From contig CM077595.1 of the NCBI GenBank assembly GCA_039654915.1, forward strand, positions 83,803,501 through 83,867,500: a stretch of DNA of 64,000 bases, given 5' to 3'. The first letter of the stretch is position 1. Each line of letters starts with the position of its first letter. The position numbers and the translations under genes were made by a program. Below are positions 11,639 to 21,128 of the stretch, one piece after another. The stretch comes from Aquilaria yunnanensis (lineage: Eukaryota > Streptophyta > Magnoliopsida > Malvales > Thymelaeaceae). Below the pieces are notes generated by a model. The model saw nothing but the letters and a program-made list of their open reading frames with translations, was not told the DNA's origin and did not search any database.

Positions 11639-12202
11639 ATGCCTCCTTCATCAATGGAGTCTTCTCTTTTCGCCCTACGAAAGTATTTTCCTTCCCTCCC
11701 AATAAATGTTCTTAAAAAGATTTATCAAGCTAGATGTGAACGATTTAGAGTATTTATGCACAAAGGCATTCCTGATAATGTGCGGTGGCTAATCGAAGCT
11801 AAGGTTCGGTCGGCTGGTGAAGTTCCAGATGCATTCTTCCCCCGTATGGCCGGCTTTGGAAAAAGCGCTTATGCCAAAAAGAGAAGAGCAAGGAGGCTAG
11901 GCGTCTGTCATAATTGTGGATGGTGGATTTGCGGCACTAAATGTCGTTCTTCAGGGATAATCACTAGAAATCGTGAAGATAGAAGAAAATTCATTAAGAA
12001 TGGCCTGCGTAAGGAATCTTTGGAGGATATCCGAGAGACTCTTGAAGCGCACTCTTGTGGAATGGTGCAATTTGAGATTGTCGGTTTATGGATGACTTTC
12101 CAAAAAGAACGAGATCGTTACAGTCTTGGAAATCTGACTTTAAACGACCCTGTTTGCCAGTTTGTAAGAAAACTGGAAGGGATGCAAATCGCCAATTCAT
12201 AG
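11639..12202 (+). CDS. Accessory Cys-rich basic protein, copy 3 (intact); carlavirus NABP-like
   Basis: The ORF is uninterrupted (187 aa from 11639; the Met at 11654 aligns with the starts of copies 1 and 2). An N-terminal block (LRKYFPSLPINVLKKIY) and VRWLIEAKVRSAGEVPDAF precede a basic patch at residues 74-86 (GKSAYAKKRRARR). Next is C90-x2-C93-x4-C98-x3-C102, probably one zinc site, then FIKNGLRKESLEDIRETL. A basic YA-K/R-rich patch directly before CHxC, then a four-Cys finger and an FI..G segment, is the layout I know for the cysteine-rich nucleic-acid-binding proteins of carla- and allexi-like viruses (Pfam Carla_C4). Those bind nucleic acid and some act against RNA silencing. That relationship is from recognition, not alignment. 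It is the only undamaged long ORF in the element. Confidence 0.72.
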   Translation: MPPSSMESSLFALRKYFPSLPINVLKKIYQARCERFRVFMHKGIPDNVRWLIEAKVRSAGEVPDAFFPRMAGFGKSAYAKKRRARRLGVCHNCGWWICGTKCRSSGIITRNREDRRKFIKNGLRKESLEDIRETLEAHSCGMVQFEIVGLWMTFQKERDRYSLGNLTLNDPVCQFVRKLEGMQIANS

Positions 12203-12239
12203 AAGGCATTGAAGCCGTTACTGGACGTAAAGTTAGTGG

Positions 12240-12595
12240 AAGACGTGAATTAAAGTCACGACTATTGTACACGCTAGCTGTCGCTTTTGAAAATTTTCCT
12301 TCTCTTCCAAGAATAATGTACCTATTCCTGACGTGAGCCGTAGTCACGACTACTGTACATGCTAGCTGTCGCTTTTGAAAATTTTCCTTCTCTTCCGACA
12401 ATCACGTACCTACTCCTGACATAAGCTACAGTCGCGACTACTGTACATGCTAGCAGCTATTTTGAAAATTTTCCTCCCCTTTTGATGATAATGTACTTAT
12501 TCCTGACCCGAGCCATAGTCGTGACTACTGTGTATAGCTGTCATTTTGGAAAATTTCTCCATTTCCGACAATAATGTATCCACTCTTGAAAATAA
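12240..12595 (+). repeat. ~90-bp tandem array (4 copies) upstream of LOG-like gene
   Basis: Four units share agtcacgactactgtacatgctagctg, ttttgaaaattttcc and gacaataatgtacctactcctgac. The same module occurs once before the TATA boxes of accessory copies 2 and 3 (for example 10180-10265). It therefore looks like a promoter-proximal segment that was amplified here. Units carry TGACG-type motifs (cctgacgtgagcc near 12327-12340). Confidence 0.8.
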
Positions 12596-12620
12596 AATTA
12601 TTGCTTTATCTCTTCATCTC

Positions 12621-12628
12621 TATAAATA
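12621..12628 (+). promoter_or_regulatory. TATA box of LOG-like gene
   Basis: tataaata lies 41 bp before the ATG at 12669. The upstream sequence (gacaataatgta...) is shared with the accessory-cassette promoters. Confidence 0.55.
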
Positions 12629-12668
12629 TATCCTCTTTTCTTCTTTTCTCACAAGGGTAAGGATAGGA

Positions 12669-13293
12669 ATGGAGAAAACCTCAACTCGTAAATCCCGTAG
12701 TATTTGTGTATTTTCTGGAGCTTTTCCTGAAAAAGATGAATAGTAGTTAAAGGCAGCCAACCATTTAGGTAGGGTATTAGCGAAAAATACACTTAGTTTA
12801 TGGAGGAGGTAGTGTCGGATTAATGGGAGGTGTAGCATCAACAGCATCTTTAAGAGGAAGCCAAGTTCTGGGCATTATCCATGGACCTTTGAAATTTGTT
12901 TCTGAGGGCACCATTGGAGAAGAATTAGTGGTTAAAAACTTGCAAGAGCGTGTATTACAAATGCTTTTAAATGCTGATTCTTTTATCGCTCTATCGGGTG
13001 GTTTTGGCACATTCGGAGAAGTCTTTCAAATTGCTTCCATGGCCCAACTTAATTTGCATAAGAAACCCATTGGACTGTTGAATGTTAACAATTTTTTTAC
13101 AGGTCTAATAGCTTTTTTGGATTATGCTATGCAGAAGAATTTCATATCAAGAGTGGCACGACGAATTATAATATCCGCAACAACTGCTGAAGAATTGCTA
13201 GATAAAATGCAAGCTTTTATTCCTAAACCAGATTCAGCAATGATTCAGATAGACTGGACACGACAGTCTTTCCCGACCAGTTCGATCCCATAA
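12669..13293 (+). pseudogene. LOG-like (cytokinin riboside 5'-monophosphate phosphoribohydrolase) pseudogene, intronless
   Basis: The N-terminal part SRSICVFSGAF matches the start of LOG-type Rossmann proteins. Two adjacent stops follow (tagtag, 12738-12743). The frame resumes as LKAANHLGRVLAKNTLSL, and a small indel near 12800-12805 shifts it. The rest is open from 12805 to 13293: GLMGGVA, IIHGPLKF, then QERVLQM, then ADSFIALSGGFGTFGEVF, then KKPIGLLNVNNFF. In LOG enzymes the PGGxGTxxE motif and an upstream Arg are catalytic; here the Glu and Arg are kept and the Pro is Ser. About 208 codons fits the family length. Plant LOG genes are intron-rich, so a single-exon copy implies capture from spliced RNA. 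Confidence 0.8.
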
Positions 13294-13837
13294 TTGTCCT
13301 CTATTCACCTTGTTGAAGTATTGTGGAAGAAGAAGCGATCCGATCCATTTTTCTTGTCCTTTAGTTTTATTATTAGCATTTTCTTTCGTGTTTCAGTTTT
13401 TCTTTCAGGGATTTTCTTTATCTTATAAGATAGTTTCATTCATGCTGATATTAAAACCATAGGACAATGCCTTTAGGTTGGAATGGCTGAGTAAAGAGTA
13501 ATTTTTATTGCTCTTGAGACGCATCCTATTAGGTCTACTAGGCATGACATTTTGGGATAGTTAAGCTTCAACCTTATTTGGATGACATATCTCACAAGGG
13601 AATTTATATTTACTGAAGAAAATATTAGATGAACCTTGGATATTGATTCTAAAAATCCATTCCCTTTAGATAATTTGTCAGTGTTATTGTCATAATCAAG
13701 ATTCACTCATCTTATCGAAGTCTAAATTTTTGCACTCGCCTATTATGAAGATCCACACTTTCGAAGAAAATTATTCCAATTTCAATTGCTTTCATATAAA
13801 TTTCGCTCGAGGTCCTAAGGAAAGCTCCTTAGCCTCA
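13294..13837 (+). other. Retrotransposon 3' untranslated region after the LOG-like gene
   Basis: I see no gene and no clear repeat in this stretch. Confidence 0.55.
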
Positions 13838-14108
13838 AAATCAATCAATTTTCATTCAACGGTAGGACTGCTCCTATCGTCGGGGTTCTAAGGATGGAAC
13901 ATTTGCCTCGAAATCAATCAATTTTCATTCAACGGTAGGACTGCTCCTATCGTCGGGGTTCTAAGGATGGAACCTTTGCCTCGAAATCAATCAATTTTCA
14001 TTCAACGGTAGGACTGCTCCTATCGTCGGGGTTCTAAGGATGGAACCTTTGCCTCGAAAACAATCAATTTTCATTCAACGTTAGGACTGCTCCTATCGCC
14101 GGGGTTCC
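13838..14108 (+). repeat. 73-bp tandem array (4 copies)
   Basis: The phrase tcaatcaattttcattcaac starts at 13841, 13914 and 13987, with a variant at 14060, a constant 73-bp spacing. Each unit contains taggactgctccta, a short hairpin with 5-bp arms. The array lies about 100 bp before the polypurine tract. Confidence 0.92.
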
Positions 14109-14209
14109 TTTAACCTCAGGACTTAGGCGGCGAGAAGATTCTCAATGCCTAGCTAAGCCGGATGAAATTTAGTAACGACTTTGCATACATCATGTCCCAT
14201 GAAGCATGC

Positions 14210-14218
14210 AAAGGGGGG
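14210..14218 (+). other. Polypurine tract
   Basis: aaagggggg lies seven bases before the LTR start (TGACACCC at 14226). It is the expected plus-strand primer site. Confidence 0.8.
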
Positions 14219-14872
14219 CAGCTTTTGACACCCAATTTCGTCCGACCTCTTTTTTAAAAAAAAAATTAGTTAAAAAATAAAAATAATTAATAATTAATAA
14301 TAAAAATTATTATTAATTAATATACAAAGAGAGAATTAAGTTAAGTAGTTTTGGGGGAGGGGCATTTTGTTAAAATCTATGTGTGTATATCAAAAAAAAA
14401 AAATTAAAGTTAAAAAAAATTAATTTAAAAAATATTATTATTATTAATTAATTATTATTACTGAAATTTTTTTTAATTAATTAGTTTAAAATATATTTTG
14501 TTTTATAAGGGTTTAGTTAAAAATAATATATGTGTGTATGTATGTATGTAGGAATTACAAAAGAAAACTCCATAAAAAAAAACAAAATTGAAAAGTTTGG
14601 AGTAAAAATGACAAAATTAAGAAGTTTTGGGAAAATTTGACAAAATCTGAAAGTTTCAGGAGCATTTGGTAGTTTGTCACATGAATTTTGGGCCAGACCG
14701 ACGGTTCTGGCCCAAATTGACAGAAAAAGACAAAATTGTCTTAATCAGAAGTTTCAGGAACATCCTCAAAGTCAAAAAGACGGAAAGGACTGAAACTGTC
14801 ATTTTACCAAATTAAGAGATAAGTTTGATTTTAATTATTTTTTAATTATGAACAGTCTAACACTCCTTCCCC

Positions 14873-14880
14873 TATAAATA
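14873..14880 (+). promoter_or_regulatory. LTR promoter TATA box
   Basis: tataaata lies in the context cccctataaataggggtcc, about 650 bp into the LTR. The purine-rich stretch downstream would be the start of the R region. It is a typical plant LTR promoter by motif only. Confidence 0.6.
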
Positions 14881-16284
14881 GGGGTCCAAATCTGTAAAAA
14901 AAGAGAGAAAAAAAAAAAAGAAATCAAGCTTAAAGCTCCGTTTTAAAAAAAAGAAAAAATTACAGCCTTAATCCCTGGCCTCTCTTTCTTATTCCCAGAA
15001 TACCAGAATTGACACGATCCCCCGTGCCCCTGCCCGGGATACCCTGTGAGCATATGTCTCATGGTGGATTGTAATTGGCTAGCTGAGTATGTGTTTGGAT
15101 TAAATCCGATGCTACTAGTTGATTAACCTAAAAATGCAATATGTATTGTCTTATGCTTTGACTTGGTTTATTAAAACCATAAAAGATTAAAACAAGAACT
15201 CGGCCAAGTAATTTCTGCACAAATATATACAAACTGCCAAAGCATATCAAAATCAACAATTTGTGTGGTTAACTACACATAAACAATTCGTGAAAGCATT
15301 CATACAATGAAGTAACTAATGCTCCCACCCAAGAACAATCCTGAGTCAAGGACTTTTTATAACATAGATTATGGAGGCAAAAGAAAGTATTGTATCAAAA
15401 TACAAGACTTTGCTGAGATCTCTTTACCCTAGCTCCCACTCTGGACACCCGTCCCAGTGGCGAGTCTCACAAATCCTCTGCCAAGTGCTACTAGGCTCTG
15501 CAGCCAAAGGAAGAAACAAGTTAATATTGCCACCTGACCAACAAACCAACCGAGCACTTAGGCAAACTAGAAACTCAAGGTTTCTCAACTACCTTACCTT
15601 TACACACCAAAAAGGTACTACCGTGATAATCCTCAACGATTATCCGGTCCAGCTACTCCAGGCTCTGCATAACAAACAGGGAGTGAGAATTCAATAATTC
15701 TCAGTAAGGGGTCTTCCAAGTACCTGCAAGAAAAACCTAGGACTCTGGCTGCGAGCTCACACAGCATGAGGGTACTAGTATATATGCATATAACCAGGTC
15801 CGTAGACCTCTCCTCAAGTAGTCCTCCTTACCAGGCCAAGCGCAACCACTTAGCAACCTGGCACTCGGCCCAAGGGCGAACCTTAGCAAGCCACAAACAA
15901 TCATAAAACCTCTCACCTAGTTGTTATGCAGGGGAATTATGGTGGGACTTTGTAGACTAGGCCCCAGGGCCTCGTTGATGTAAACTAGATGAACAAGGTT
16001 TCGCCTCATGGCCTCATGGCTACGGCACGGCTAGGCCGACGAGGGTTCTAAACCTCTCACCTGAACTAGTGGTAGCTAATTATGTTCAAATGCAACATAG
16101 TTTCCTTAAAAACTTGCCTCCACTTTGAGTTAATATAAATCTAAAATTGGGACAATTTAAGTGTTTTTAAAACATTGAGGTGATAGTACTCCCTCTTAGC
16201 TTCGAGTGGAATCTTGAATCACCTCAATCGGACACCCAAGCGAAAAGTTATGCTGAAAACAAAACCGGGTGTCAAATGCTGTCT

Positions 16285-16381
16285 TGGCGACGCGTCGCCA
16301 CAGTTGTCGACGTTCCGAGACATTTTTTCTGGATTGGCGATGCGTCGTGGGAACTCGTGGGGATTGGCGACGCGTCGCCAA
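16285..16381. repeat. TGGCGACGCGTCGCCA palindromes in solo LTR 1
   Basis: Perfect palindromes are at 16285-16300 (16 bp) and 16364-16381 (18 bp, ttggcgacgcgtcgccaa), with an imperfect copy near 16334-16350. All centre on acgcgt. The same motif recurs in the unrelated-looking solo LTR at 58335-59698. Confidence 0.85.
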
Positions 16382-16499
16382 ACCTGCAAAATGCCCAGAA
16401 AACCCCAATTTTGCTGCTATGAACTTTGGACACTTCGTCGCCAAACCTGCAAAATGCCCAGAAAACCCCGATTTTGCTGCTATGAACTTTGGACACTTC
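16374..16499. repeat. 63-bp tandem duplication inside solo LTR 1
   Basis: The unit starting gtcgccaaacctgcaaaatg occurs at 16374 and 16437 with one base difference. It includes half of the palindrome motif. Confidence 0.85.
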
Positions 16500-17924
16500 C
16501 CACATATATCAAACATGCATGGAATGCCTCCAAATTTCATACACAGATAGTACATGTTGCATAGAACATAACCAACTATCAAAAGCTAAGCTATGATGTC
16601 TTGTAACATCAATCCAATCCTCCCAATTCCTCTAGTCCACCATAATTCAACCAAAACGTTTACTTAATGCCATAACTAAAACCACTCAAATTCTTCAAGC
16701 AAACTCAAGCTAATGGAATTCCATGAACTTAAAAACGCAACTCCCTTACCTTAACTCCAAGAACCAAGCAAGAATCAAGCTCCTCCTCCCTCAAACAAGC
16801 TCCCAAAGTTCTACACAATTCCAAACCAAAAACAAAGCTCTAAACATCAAATTCTTGCCTCCTAACCAAAACCCAAGCTTCCAATCAACCAAATACCAAG
16901 AATTCAATCAAGAACACAACTCTTACCTCGTTCAAAAATAGGGGATGGAGAAAAACGCCTCTCCAAGCCTCAAACACATGAATTCAAGGTTGAAAATGCA
17001 TCCTCCAAGCTTATACACCCTTAATTGCACCTCTTGACACCAAGATCACCTGATTCCAAGTTCAATTTGAGAGAGAAATGAGTGAGGGAAGCTTAAGAAC
17101 GTGTTAATGGCAGCTTCTCCTCCTCTTTCCCTTCTTAAACCCTCACTTAACACCAAGATCACCAAGGTTTCAAGTTAAGTGCAATTAGGTCCCCCATCTT
17201 TGTAACTTAACAGTTATTGATTCAATTCTTGTCTATTTGTCAAGTTTGAGTTATAGTTAAGAGTTAAGTTCTAAAAATTCATTTTAAAACACTCGGGACT
17301 TGTACCGGCTACTCAGGGTGCAAAATTACCATTTTGCCCCTGAACTTAGTTCAGAGCTTTATTCTTGTCGGAACTTAGTGAACTTCGGTAAACTCCTTTA
17401 TTCTTGCTAAGTAAACTTAAATTAAACTTCTAAACTTAATTCAAAACTCTTTACCTTCCTCAAGAAGGGTCATAACAAGAATTTTTCCAAACTGCCAGTT
17501 TAACCCCACCTTCCACTACCGTTTTTTTCGTTCCGCCGTCCGTTTCTCCAGCTTGCCGTCGCCGCGCTGCCTTCTTCCTCGCCGTCGTGCCCCTCCGCCG
17601 TGCTCCCTCCCGCCGTCGCCCCCTTTGCTCCTCGTTTCCCATCGAACCTTCCTCGCCTCGCCACGCCGTCGCCGCGATTCCTGCCTCCACCGTGTCTGCC
17701 TCCCTCTCCACCTCGTCGCCCTTCACCTCGCCCTTCGCCGCGCCAGCCACCTCCCCTACCCGCCCCGCCATCGTTTCTCTGTTTTCGTCTCCAGCAAATT
17801 TCAATTTCAATTAATTTTGGGTAAAACTTCATTTTAATACCTTACCTTTTCATATTTATTCCTTTTGGTCACTAACTTTTTTTTGTTTCTGCAGAATTAA
17901 CAATAATCTTTAACTTTTATTATT

Positions 17925-17928
17925 ATTA

Positions 17929-17972
<44 letters not shown>

Positions 17973-18149
17973 AGTCACTAACCTTTTAATTTTTGCACAA
18001 CTAACTTTACTAACTTTTATTACTATTATTATTATTATTAACAACTAACTTTACTAACTTTTATTATTATTATTATTATTATTAACAACTAACTTTACTA
18101 ACAATTAACTTTTATTATTATTATTAACAACTAATTACTAACAACTAAC

Positions 18150-18194
<45 letters not shown>

Positions 18195-18195
18195 A
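17925..18195. repeat. (TTA)n microsatellite cluster in LTR
   Basis: Several TTA/ATT tracts (17925-17970, about 18020-18085, 18110-18125, 18148-18190) are separated by aacaactaactttactaac phrases. Confidence 0.85.
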
Positions 18196-18884
18196 ATTCA
18201 TGGAAGGTTATACCTCCTATTTATTTATCTTTTAAGTGGATGGCCAAAAAAGGCCCCATTTTTTATTTATTTAATTTTTTTTAATTATTTAATTCATGCA
18301 ATTTTATTTTTAAGTGGATGCCCAAAAGCCCCACTTTATCTTTATTTATTTATTATCCTTTAATTTTCCTTTATTCACTTTATGTGCTTTATTTATTTAT
18401 TTATTTGCTCATGTTATTTAATTTATGCAATATTTTTAAGTGGACGGCCAAAAAGCTCCACTTTATTTATTTGCTCCTTTATTTACTTTATGCAATTTTA
18501 ATTTTTTTATGTGTATAGTTAAACTTATTTCACCTATTTCCCTTTTGGCCATAAAAAATGATAATAATAATAATAATTTATTTTTGGAACAATTAACTTT
18601 ATTTTACTAGGGTTAATTAAGAATCCATTTTTATTTTTTACAACAAAGTCCCCCATCCTTTATTATTTTGGAATATATATATTATTTTATTTATTTCTTT
18701 TTAAAAAAATCTTTCATTCATTTTATTAAAAATTCACAATCAGATAAAATAATAAAAATTCAATTTTTGTTTAAGTATATCTTTAAAATCTATGGATTAA
18801 ATGATTTATTTTTTTAAAAAAAATAATAATTAATAATAAAAATTCGATAAAAATCATGAAAAAATATTAATTAAAAATTAAATT

Positions 18885-19785
18885 AAATTCCATATCCAAA
18901 TGATCCGACAGGATCCATGGTTTGGACAAATATCAAATTTTTTTAAATAAATAAAATAAAGTATCCAAAATAATACTAAAAATATCAAAAAAAAATTTAA
19001 TAAATAAAATAAAGTATCCAAAAAATAATAATAAAAGGATTTTACCAAAAAATTTTTACTTAATTTTTAGACAATTACTTTAAAATATTTTATCAAAATA
19101 TAAATATATGAATATCAAGATTCTTTTTCTTTTACTTATTTGTTTTTTTTTAAATATATAACTTTTTGGTTTCTTTATTAAATAAATAAAAATCTTCATA
19201 TTAGATAATTAAATAATTACTTTTTGGTTCCTTTATAAATTAAGTAATTACTTAAAAAAAAAATCTTTCATCAAACAAAAGAAAAGAATAAAAGAATATA
19301 AAAATAATAAAACAAAATTTTTAAAATAATAATAATTAAATATAAATATATATATAATTTTTTTTAAGATCATCAAAAAAATCCAAAATTTTCATAAAAA
19401 TTCATAAAAGTTATTAATAATTAAATTAATAAAAAATAAGAATTAAAAATTTAAATAACTAAAAATAAAAATACTAAATTAATTTCCATATCCGGATGAT
19501 CCGACAGGATTTGTGGTTTGGAAAAATACAAACTTTTAATTGAATAAAAATTAAATACAAAGATAAAAATCCATATTCGGATAATTCGCCAGAATTTATG
19601 ATATGGATTAAAATATTTAATTAAAATTTCATCAAATTCCGTGTCCGGGTGGTTCGATAGAATCCATGATTCGGAAAATATCGAGTTTATAAAAAAAATT
19701 ATACAAATTAATTACCAAAATTTTTGAAGTCCGTATTAATTTAAAAATCCACATCCGACTAATTCAGTTAAAGTTTCTGTTTGAA
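18885..19785. repeat. Five dispersed copies of a ~40-bp motif at the LTR 3' end
   Basis: Variants of ccatatccggatgatccgac followed by aggat and a ttggaaaaat-like tail occur near 18888, 19483, 19570, 19637 and 19747. They are diverged and irregularly spaced. Confidence 0.65.
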
Positions 19786-19988
19786 AATTAACTGAAATCA
19801 TTTAAAAGCAAGCAAAACAAAATTGAAATCAACTAAGGTACCAATTTTTGGGCGTTTTAACAAAGTTGTTTTAACGTAACCGTACTCCCGAACCCCCGAA
19901 CTCTCGCAGACCATATTTTTAAGGTATCCAATCAACCTGAGCGAAAACTGATTGGTGGCGACTCTAGAAAACCCTGCACGTTGCCACA

Positions 19989-21033
19989 CAAATCATCCAC
20001 ACTAGCGTGCCACGTGACCAATTTCTTCAATTTTAACATTTTCCATCAACCAAATATCTAAAATGAAAAAAAAATTGAGATTAAGAACCTCCCGTCTAAG
20101 GTTTTGAAGTTATGGTCCAAAATAAGACAATAATAAAATATTAGGGTCCATGGACACAATTAACCCTTATAGAAGTATATAACATATTTGTATAGACAAT
20201 TATATAACCTAATACCAACTCTTCTAAAGTCTTGAGACAACAATTAGAATTACTCAAAAGTGGTTTAATTTGTGGGACTTTTTATTATTAATATCTTAGT
20301 CATATTGTAAGTTTTAGGTTACTAGTGAAGAACAGGCTTGAAGAAATGTTGTCAAAGACATCTGTTTTTTTTTACCTAGAATCCTAGCCCCCTAAGTTTT
20401 TATCTTTAAGTATTGTCATCACCTTCAACAAGCCCAACTCATGAGCACCATTACTGACAACCCACTAGTTGTGAATCACTGCTACTTAAACTCCACATTG
20501 ATTTACTTTATTGATATGAGATGCCATTATTGACCATTGATCTTAACCAAATAATCAAAGACAAATAATGGTAACTCCACTCCTTCAATTTTGCCAACAA
20601 TCTCATAGTTTTAACTAAAGAATGGCCACCATCAAAGAAGGCCTAACTTACTGCTCATTAAGATTGTAGCGAATTGTGTGTCAATAGGAGTTGCAGTAGG
20701 GAGGAAAGCCCAAATAATATATTAATAAGATTGTGGTAGCTAGAACACAAAGAGAAAATTTTCAAGAACTAGGTTTAGATTTTTGCTAACTTGGTAGTTG
20801 CTGACAGGGCACAAAATAGTCTCTTCTTTTTTTTAACGAAATTTTCCTATTGTTAGATACTCTATAGTCATTTCATTCATAGTTACAATATTCGTGACCA
20901 ATTTGTTACCATACAATAATATCAATGACAAATTTGTGATGGAAAAAAAAATGTTGGTCAAAATTGCCCATTTGGCCAAATAATATAGTGGCAAAATTTT
21001 GCCTATTCCCTCATTTCCTCTTCTCTCTCTCCA

Positions 21034-21128
<95 letters not shown>

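Larger units (their letters stand above)
15005..17482 (-). mobile_element. Nested solo LTR (chromovirus-like), inserted in the right LTR
   Basis: The element is 15010-17477, from tgacacgatcc to ggtcataaca, flanked by agaat at 15005-15009 and 17478-17482. Read on the minus strand it starts TGTTATGACCC and contains ccccttactgagaattattg, a layout I associate with chromovirus (Tekay/Del type) LTRs. There is no internal coding region, primer site or polypurine tract, so it is a solo LTR left by recombination. Confidence 0.83.
1..19988 (+). mobile_element. Ty3/gypsy Tat/Ogre-like LTR retrotransposon (left LTR truncated by window)
   Basis: The first 213 bases recur at 19776-19988 with 8 differences (7 transitions, about 3.8%), which marks the two LTR ends. 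Between them lie, in order, a primer site, gag, protease, intron, RT-RNase H, second RNase H, integrase, accessory genes, a polypurine tract (14210-14218) and the complete right LTR. The large size, very long LTR, intron between protease and RT, second RNase H domain and 3' accessory region are features known for the Tat clade, Ogre in particular. The extra ORF that Ogre usually has before gag is not seen. Several stops, a frameshift and altered catalytic residues make this copy non-autonomous. The right flank after 19988 begins caaat; the matching left flank is outside the window. Confidence 0.9.
14226..19988 (+). repeat. Right LTR (complete, with nested solo LTR)
   Basis: It begins TGACACCC after the polypurine tract and ends ...ttgccaca, where homology with the left LTR ends. 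Its length is 5763 bp. Without the nested insertion (15010-17477 plus a 5-bp duplication) it would be about 3.3 kb. It is mostly AT-rich, with a GC-rich, pyrimidine-rich block at 17500-17780 and long (TTA)n tracts at 17925-18195. Confidence 0.87.

Noticed and set aside
8968..14108. A CRISPR-like array in the retrotransposon 3' region
   Set aside because: The repeats are head-to-tail without unique spacers, and this is plant DNA.
15371..16582. Open frames in solo LTR 1 as genes
   Set aside because: They lie inside a well-bounded LTR, overlap each other in several frames and contain the palindromes and the 63-bp duplication.
17460..17837. GC-rich overlapping open frames as genes
   Set aside because: They come from a pyrimidine-rich low-complexity block of the LTR and are open on both strands with biased composition.
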